DNA of 25,877 bases from JBFWVD01 sp050246915 (GTDB lineage Bacteria; Actinomycetota; Acidimicrobiia; Acidimicrobiales; Ilumatobacteraceae): the NCBI GenBank assembly GCA_050246915.1, contig JBFWVD010000064.1:1-25877 (forward strand). The letters are read 5' to 3'. Below are positions 21,826-25,877 of the stretch, piece by piece. The position numbers and the translations under genes are program-made. The number at the start of each line of letters is the position of its first letter. The first letter of the stretch is position 1. The notes below the pieces were generated by a model that ran no database searches, had not been told where the DNA came from, and saw only the letters and a program-made list of their open reading frames with translations.

Positions 21826-22935
21826 CTATCGCTGGGCCGATGCAGGCCGTCGTGCTTCGAGGGCGGTGATGAGGTCGTCGTCGTGTTTGGGGTAGAGGTG
21901 GCCGTAGCGGTCGAACACGACTGAGACGCTGGTGTGGCCGGCGCGTACGGCGACCTGCTTGGGGTTGGCGCCGGCGGCGATCCACAGCGAAACGGCGCTG
22001 TGGCGCAGGTCGTGGATGCGCAGTGGGGCGAGTCCTGCGGCCTTGACGGCGGGAGTCCAGAAGCGGCGGCGAAAGAGGCTGGCGCGGATCGGGTATCCGT
22101 CAGGCGATTGGAACACCAGGGAGTTCCGGTCGCCGTGCGCGGTGGCGAGAAGGGCGAGTTCGTCGCAAACGAATCCAGGAACGGACACCGTCCGCACGGC
22201 GGCCCGTGTCTTGGGCGGCCCGGACGTGAAGTGGCCCTTCAGCTCGATGAGCGTCTCGGCGACCTCGACCTCGCGGCGAAGGAGGTTCACTCGGCTCCAA
22301 CGGAGGCCGAGCAACTCCCCGAGGCGAAGACCGCCATAGCCGGCCAGAAGAACGAAGCTGCGGTAGCGGGGGTCGATCGTGTCGGCGAGCCTCCAAAGCT
22401 CGTCGGCGGTCACGAAGCGCATCTCCTCGCGTTCGACCCGTGGGAGCGGTAGCCCGTCGACCGGGTTGTGGGAGATGAGCCGATCCTCTTCCGCGGACCG
22501 CATCACCTTGTTGAACACCTGGATGACCTTCTGCACCGTGGCCGGGGCGAGGCCGGAGCCTCCCGCATCCTTCGGTGCGCTGAGGTCGGCGACAAACTGG
22601 CGGAGATCGGTCCGGTCGAGGCGGGCGAGCGGAACGTTGCCGAACACCGGGAGCACGTGTGTGCGGAAGTACTGCTCGTCGCGGGCGTACGTCGTCGGTC
22701 GGAGGTCGGTAACGGTCGGCCACCATCGCTCGAACCACTCGGTGACGGTGATCCGGCCGAGGCGAGGGTCGATGACGGTGCCCTGCGCCCGGTCGACCTC
22801 GATCGAGTTCGCGTAGTTCTCGGCGTCGCGTTTGCGCTTGAACTGGCGGGATCGCTCCTTGCCGTCGGGTCCCCGAAAGCGGACCAGATAGGCGACGCCG
22901 CCCGTCGCGAGGTCCCTCTTGCGGATCGATGCCAT
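21826..22935 (-). CDS. int: Tyrosine site-specific integrase of the element
   Basis: The 369-residue phage-type integrase has an N-terminal AP2-like arm-binding domain (residues 1-60, ASIRKRDLATGGVAYLVRFR), a SAM-like core-binding domain (about 65-155) and a catalytic domain. All active-site residues are present: R204 (GGLRLGELLGLRW), K242 (GPPKTRAAVRTV), H308-D-L-R311-H312, H334 (RAGHTSVSVV) and the nucleophile Y344 (FDRYGHLY). Start ATG 22935 is chosen over open sequence further upstream, which has no family match. The gene begins 146 bp from attR and reads inward, the standard position. It should catalyse insertion into and excision from tRNA-Val. Confidence 0.95.
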   Translation of the reverse strand: MASIRKRDLATGGVAYLVRFRGPDGKERSRQFKRKRDAENYANSIEVDRAQGTVIDPRLGRITVTEWFERWWPTVTDLRPTTYARDEQYFRTHVLPVFGNVPLARLDRTDLRQFVADLSAPKDAGGSGLAPATVQKVIQVFNKVMRSAEEDRLISHNPVDGLPLPRVEREEMRFVTADELWRLADTIDPRYRSFVLLAGYGGLRLGELLGLRWSRVNLLRREVEVAETLIELKGHFTSGPPKTRAAVRTVSVPGFVCDELALLATAHGDRNSLVFQSPDGYPIRASLFRRRFWTPAVKAAGLAPLRIHDLRHSAVSLWIAAGANPKQVAVRAGHTSVSVVFDRYGHLYPKHDDDLITALEARRPASAQR

Positions 22936-23080
22936 GCCACCGATGGTAGCCGCCAAGTCCGCGACAAGTCCGCGGACGAGTCCACACTGGCCGGATTGAG
23001 CGGCAATGGTCGGACGCATACGGCCAGGTCAGAGGGCATGCGCCGTCGGATGGCGAGGTCAGAAAGGTGGCCGATTCGCT

Positions 23081-23145
23081 CTGACACGGTGGAGGTCAGG
23101 AGTTCGAGTCTCCTCGTGCCCACCACGAAAGTCCTGGTCACAAGC
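23081..23145 (+). repeat. attR: second copy of the 65-bp tRNA-Val repeat
   Basis: It is identical to 7304-7368. The 5' half of the tRNA is missing here: upstream of the anticodon loop the sequence is unrelated, so this is a displaced tRNA fragment, not a gene. Confidence 0.95.
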
Positions 23146-23150
23146 GTGAA

Positions 23151-23174
23151 GGCCTCCCTCCGGGGAGGCCTTCT
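23151..23174 (+). terminator. Terminator-like hairpin after attR
   Basis: The stem GGCCTCCC / GGGAGGCC (loop TCCG) equals that of the hairpin after tRNA-Val; the T-tract is weaker (TTCTG). It probably is the other original tRNA terminator displaced or supplied by the insertion. Confidence 0.75.
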
Positions 23175-23190
23175 GCGTCCCTGGCGGCGT

Positions 23191-23914
23191 TCACGGTTCG
23201 AGCGAACTCAGCCATGCAACGACATCAGCGGCACCGGATCGCTCGGCCGCGTCGAGCGCCGTGAGCCCGTCCCAACCGATCCAGCTCCGGTCGGCGCCGG
23301 CGTCGAGGAGCATCTGAGCCGTCGTGCGGTGGCCTCCGTGGCAGGCACCCCAGAACGCTCCAGTGATGTCCGCGCTCGACGGGCGCGGTGTCGTGCCGAG
23401 ACACTCTGCGACGCGCTCGACCAGTCCCAATGCTGAGGACTCCCAGAGTCCGGCGGCTGCACCTCGCTCGAGCAGGCGTCGCGCGGCCTCCCATTGTCCG
23501 AACGCACAGGCGTCCAACAGCGCGGTGCCGCCGGCGATGACCGCCCCGAGTGCGTTGATGTCCGCGCCAGCGTCGAGGAGAGCGTCGAGCACCTCGACGT
23601 CGTTGCTGCTGGCCGCCCAGTGCAAGGGCGTCTCGGCGTGCCCCCCCGGCAAACCGAGCGTTCGGATCGGCGCCAGCGGCCACCAGGACTCGGACCATGT
23701 CTGCGCCATTGGGGAAATGGCCGGGCCAGTCGGCGACCACATGGAGCAGCGTGCGTTCGCCAGTGGTGTTCCCACCGACGCGGTCGACGAAGCGAGCGGT
23801 GGCGAGATCGGTGCTCTCAATCAGGAGCCGATGGAGTTGGTCGAGATCCCCAGTGCGGATCGCCGCGACGGTCGCTGTGGCGAGGGGGTCATCGGAAGGG
23901 ATCGTCGGCGCCAT
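23191..23914 (-). CDS. Ankyrin-repeat protein with a homopolymer frameshift
   Basis: The product is a soluble ankyrin-repeat protein of about 240 residues, a protein-binding scaffold. ATG 23914 starts MAPTIPSDDPLATATVAAIR. Repeats follow: TTGERTLLHVVADWPGHFPN, then ADMVRVLVAAGADPNAR. After the break come ETPLHWAASSNDVEVLDALL, TALLDACAFGQWEAARRLLE, GAFWGACHGGHRTTAQMLLD and LTALDAAERSGAADVVAWLS. The frame shifts at the seven-C run 23641-23647 (G7 in the coding strand); six would give a continuous gene reading AGGHAETPLHW. That points to a length error or slippage at the homopolymer rather than old decay. It is the first chromosomal gene beyond attR, divergent from hipBA. Confidence 0.8.
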
Positions 23915-23969
23915 GGCGACACAGTGGCGGCTCGTCGGCATCCTGTCGAGTGGAGGCGCCGTCGTGCGC

Positions 23970-24094
23970 GTGGGGACATAAACATAGCTATTATCATGAT
24001 AAAGGCCTGTAATAGATAGAAAAGCAGCTACTAGATGCGTTCACTTTCCACGAGAGCAGCCGATGCCGATAGAGTTGTGACTACTGGAGGCGAG
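23970..24094 (+). promoter_or_regulatory. AT-rich hipBA promoter region with a perfect palindrome
   Basis: This is the most AT-rich stretch in the window. It holds the 12-bp palindrome TTATCATGATAA (23991-24002), overlapping a possible -10 element TATTAT (23989-23994). The ribosome-binding sequence GGAGG lies just before the hipB start. HipB-type antitoxins usually bind palindromic operators in such positions, so autoregulation is likely. Confidence 0.55.
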
Positions 24095-24448
24095 ATGGCG
24101 ACGGATGAACTGGAACGGAACCTTGGCGCCGGTGTTCGAGCGCTGCGCATCGGTGCTCGGCTCACGCAGGTCGAGTTGGCCGATCGGGCGAACGTATCGG
24201 TGGGCGCTCTCAAACATCTCGAGTCTGGGGCCGGCGCCACCATCACCACCTTGGTCAAGGTCCTGCGGGCGCTCGACGCCGACGACTGGCTGGGGACCCT
24301 GTCGCCGCCGGCAACGTTCGACCCCATGGCGCTGCTGGAACAGCGACGTAAGGAAGTCCGCGCCGCAAAGGCGCCGACGCGGGTGCGTCACAAGCGCGAC
24401 GCTGACCTCGGGGCCGTCGTGACGCCGACGAGGTCGGGAACGCCGTGA
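24095..24448 (+). CDS. hipB: HipB-type XRE antitoxin
   Basis: The 117-residue protein starts at ATG 24095 with GGAGG 5 bp upstream. An XRE helix-turn-helix occupies residues about 10-70 (LGAGVRALRIGARLTQVELA, DRANVSVGALKHLESGAGAT, ITTLVKVLRALDADDW). The C-terminal tail is basic (RRKEVRAAKAPTRVRHKRDA) and may contact HipA. In the family HipB binds the operator of its own operon and neutralises HipA by complex formation. The stop overlaps the start of hipA by 4 bases (GTGA), so the pair is one operon. Confidence 0.87.
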   Translation: MATDELERNLGAGVRALRIGARLTQVELADRANVSVGALKHLESGAGATITTLVKVLRALDADDWLGTLSPPATFDPMALLEQRRKEVRAAKAPTRVRHKRDADLGAVVTPTRSGTP

Positions 24449-25758
24449 ACTATCAGCCCACCGATCTGGTCGAGGTGATCGCGTGGGGCCGAACCGTCGG
24501 CGCGGTGGCGCTCGACCCGGCCTCTGGTTGGTACGCGTTCGGATACGACTCGAACTGGATCCGTAGCGGCATCGAACTCGCTCCGTTGCACATGCCGCTG
24601 CGATCGCGGCCCTATGAGTTCCCGCAGTTGTCCCGCTCCACCTTCTACGGATTGCCGGCCATGTTGGCCGATGCCTTACCCGACGCCTTCGGCAACGCGC
24701 TGGTCAACGCATGGATGGCCGAGCAAGGCATCGCCGCTGATCGCATCACTCCGCTCGATCGCTTGGCCTATGCCGCCGACCGAGCCATGGGTGCGCTCGA
24801 GTTCAAACCACCAGCGCGCGACTCTGGCGACATCGCTCCGACAGCGGTGCAGTTGGCCGACCTGGTGTTGGCTGCCCGCCGTACGGTGCACGGGCAGTTC
24901 GACAGCGACGAGACGGCGCGAGATGCCTTGACCCAACTCATCCAAGTGGGGACCAGCGCGGGTGGGGCGCGGGCCAAGGCGGTGGTCGCGTTCAATCCGT
25001 CGACCAGCCAGGTCCGCTCGGCCTACGGAACACCTCGTGAAGGGTTCGAGCAATGGCTCATCAAACTCGATGGCGTGAGCGCCACCGGCATGGATGGTCG
25101 CGAGGATCGACTGGGGGAGAGCGCACCGTACGGCCGCATCGAATACGCATACTCACTCATGGCTGTGGCAGCCGGAATCGACATGGCGCCGTGCCAGCTC
25201 TTGGCCGAAGGACCTCGTCGGCACTTCATGACCCGACGGTTCGATCGCGGCGACGATGGAGAGCGACATCATCTGATGTCGCTGTGCGCCATGGCCCATC
25301 TCGACTTCAATCTCACGGGCACCCACAGCTACGACCAGTATCTGCAGACCGTCGCCGCGCTCGATCTGGGCCTCGACGCGCGTCAACAGGCGTTCCGGCG
25401 AATGGCGTTCAACGTGATGGCGGTGAACCGTGACGATCACACCAAGAACTTGGCGTTCCTGCGACGTCGTGATGGTGGATGGGAGCTGGCGCCGGCGTTC
25501 GACGTGACCCACGCCTATCACCCCAACAGCAGGTGGACGAGCCGCCATCTCATGGCGGTGAACGGCAAGTTCGAAGCCATCGACCTCGCCGATCTCTATG
25601 CGGTCGGCGAGCGCAACGAGGTGCCCGGGTACAAGCGTTGCATCCGCGAGGTGCGCGCCGCGGTGGACGCCTGGCCTGACTTCGCGTCACGAGCCGAGGT
25701 CCCGCTCGACGTCACGACGAACATTGCCGTCGACATGCAATCGTTCCGCCCTCGCTGA
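24445..25758 (+). CDS. hipA: HipA-family Ser/Thr kinase toxin
   Basis: HipA kinases inactivate targets such as glutamyl-tRNA synthetase by phosphorylation and cause growth arrest. The 437-residue protein is full length for the family (E. coli HipA, 440). The N-terminal HipA_N domain spans residues about 8-120, including AMLADALPDAFGNALVNAWM and DRLAYAADRAMGALEF. The kinase part has the Gly-rich loop GTSAGGARAK (169-178) and KLDG (207-210). The catalytic segment is NRDDHTKN (328-335) and the metal-binding segment AFDVTHAYHP starts at 351. All key residues appear intact, so the toxin is probably active and held by HipB. It lies outside the mobile element. Confidence 0.93.
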   Translation: MNYQPTDLVEVIAWGRTVGAVALDPASGWYAFGYDSNWIRSGIELAPLHMPLRSRPYEFPQLSRSTFYGLPAMLADALPDAFGNALVNAWMAEQGIAADRITPLDRLAYAADRAMGALEFKPPARDSGDIAPTAVQLADLVLAARRTVHGQFDSDETARDALTQLIQVGTSAGGARAKAVVAFNPSTSQVRSAYGTPREGFEQWLIKLDGVSATGMDGREDRLGESAPYGRIEYAYSLMAVAAGIDMAPCQLLAEGPRRHFMTRRFDRGDDGERHHLMSLCAMAHLDFNLTGTHSYDQYLQTVAALDLGLDARQQAFRRMAFNVMAVNRDDHTKNLAFLRRRDGGWELAPAFDVTHAYHPNSRWTSRHLMAVNGKFEAIDLADLYAVGERNEVPGYKRCIREVRAAVDAWPDFASRAEVPLDVTTNIAVDMQSFRPR

Positions 25759-25801
25759 GGCGCGGCGTGACGCGGGGCTCGATTGCTCGTATCTTGCGGC
25801 G

Positions 25802-25877
25802 ATGAGGCGAATCGGGTTGTGGCGACGGCTTCCGATGGCGACGGGCAGCCGTTTGGTCACGGGAGGTCGGCAGCTAA
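25802..25877 (+). CDS. Possible start of a gene running off the right edge
   Basis: An ATG at 25802 opens a basic 25-residue frame (MRRIGLWRRLPMATGSRLVT) that stays open to the window end. There is no clear ribosome-binding sequence. Too little is visible to identify it, and the frame may be chance. Confidence 0.25.
   Translation, partial: MRRIGLWRRLPMATGSRLVTGGRQL

Larger units (their letters stand above)
7304..23145. mobile_element. Integrated mobilizable element in tRNA-Val (about 15.8 kb)
   Basis: The element is bounded by 65-bp perfect direct repeats, the left one being the 3' part of a tRNA-Val gene. It encodes a tyrosine integrase beside the right end, a small excisionase-type DNA-binding protein beside the left end and a MobF relaxase-helicase. 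These are the parts needed for excision and for mobilization. No T4SS genes, VirB4/VirD4 proteins or FtsK-like translocase are visible, so it would need a helper for transfer. Between the two modules lies a cargo of about twelve small unrelated genes separated by a conserved repeat, plus one IS256-family insertion. Integrase, attachment sites and boundaries are seen directly; mobility today is inferred and may be reduced if the relaxase frameshift is real. Confidence 0.92.

Noticed and set aside
22100..22987. Second long frame across the integrase gene
   Set aside because: It is the same strand in another phase, Arg/Pro-rich and without any motif, while the integrase frame has every catalytic residue.
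23081..23145. A second tRNA-Val gene
   Set aside because: Only the 3' part from the anticodon loop is present; the acceptor 5' strand, D arm and 5' anticodon stem are missing.
24064..24072. Core-like TGCCGATAG upstream of hipB
   Set aside because: Only nine bases match, it is outside the element, does not follow a stop codon and has no pairing arm; probably chance.

Overview
The window is high-GC bacterial DNA with actinobacterial character. It has the order hrcA-dnaJ-rsmE, a BldD-type regulator and then hemW, with LysM and kinase-like envelope genes beyond. A deep-branching actinobacterium of the Acidimicrobiia type would fit, but that placement is inference.

Layout. Positions 1-7.2 kb are chromosomal housekeeping: the tail of an unknown gene, hrcA, dnaJ, rsmE, a BldD homologue that keeps the c-di-GMP binding signature, and hemW. 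A convergent pair follows on the minus strand: a membrane pseudokinase and a LysM membrane protein. At 7272 lies tRNA-Val(GAC). Its 3' part (7304-7368) is repeated without a mismatch at 23081-23145. These two 65-bp copies are attL and attR of an integrated element of about 15.8 kb. Next to attL the element carries an excisionase-like protein, a MobF (TrwC/TraA-type) relaxase-helicase split by one frameshift, a small zinc-ribbon protein and a membrane protein. Next to attR it carries a tyrosine integrase. No T4SS or FtsK-type transfer gene is visible, so it looks mobilizable rather than self-transmissible.

The cargo (about 12.3-21.3 kb) is the striking part. It is an array of about twelve short unrelated genes. 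Nearly every boundary carries the same motif, ATCTGCCGATMGG, usually 0-20 bp after a stop codon. In several copies the motif is the left arm of a 40-60 bp imperfect hairpin. This is the architecture of an integron-like gene-cassette array, but I see no IntI and no normal attC core. The cassettes encode immunity-like DUF proteins, lipoproteins, membrane proteins and unknowns. One cassette (UPF0158 family) is interrupted by a complete IS256-family element with clear inverted repeats and an 8-bp target duplication. A small toxin-antitoxin-like pair sits between the array and the integrase.

Beyond attR the chromosome resumes with an ankyrin-repeat gene (frameshifted at a 7-base homopolymer), an AT-rich regulatory region with a palindrome, and a hipBA toxin-antitoxin operon. 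Several single-base frameshifts (relaxase, one lipoprotein cassette, ankyrin gene) could be decay or uncorrected indel errors in the assembly.
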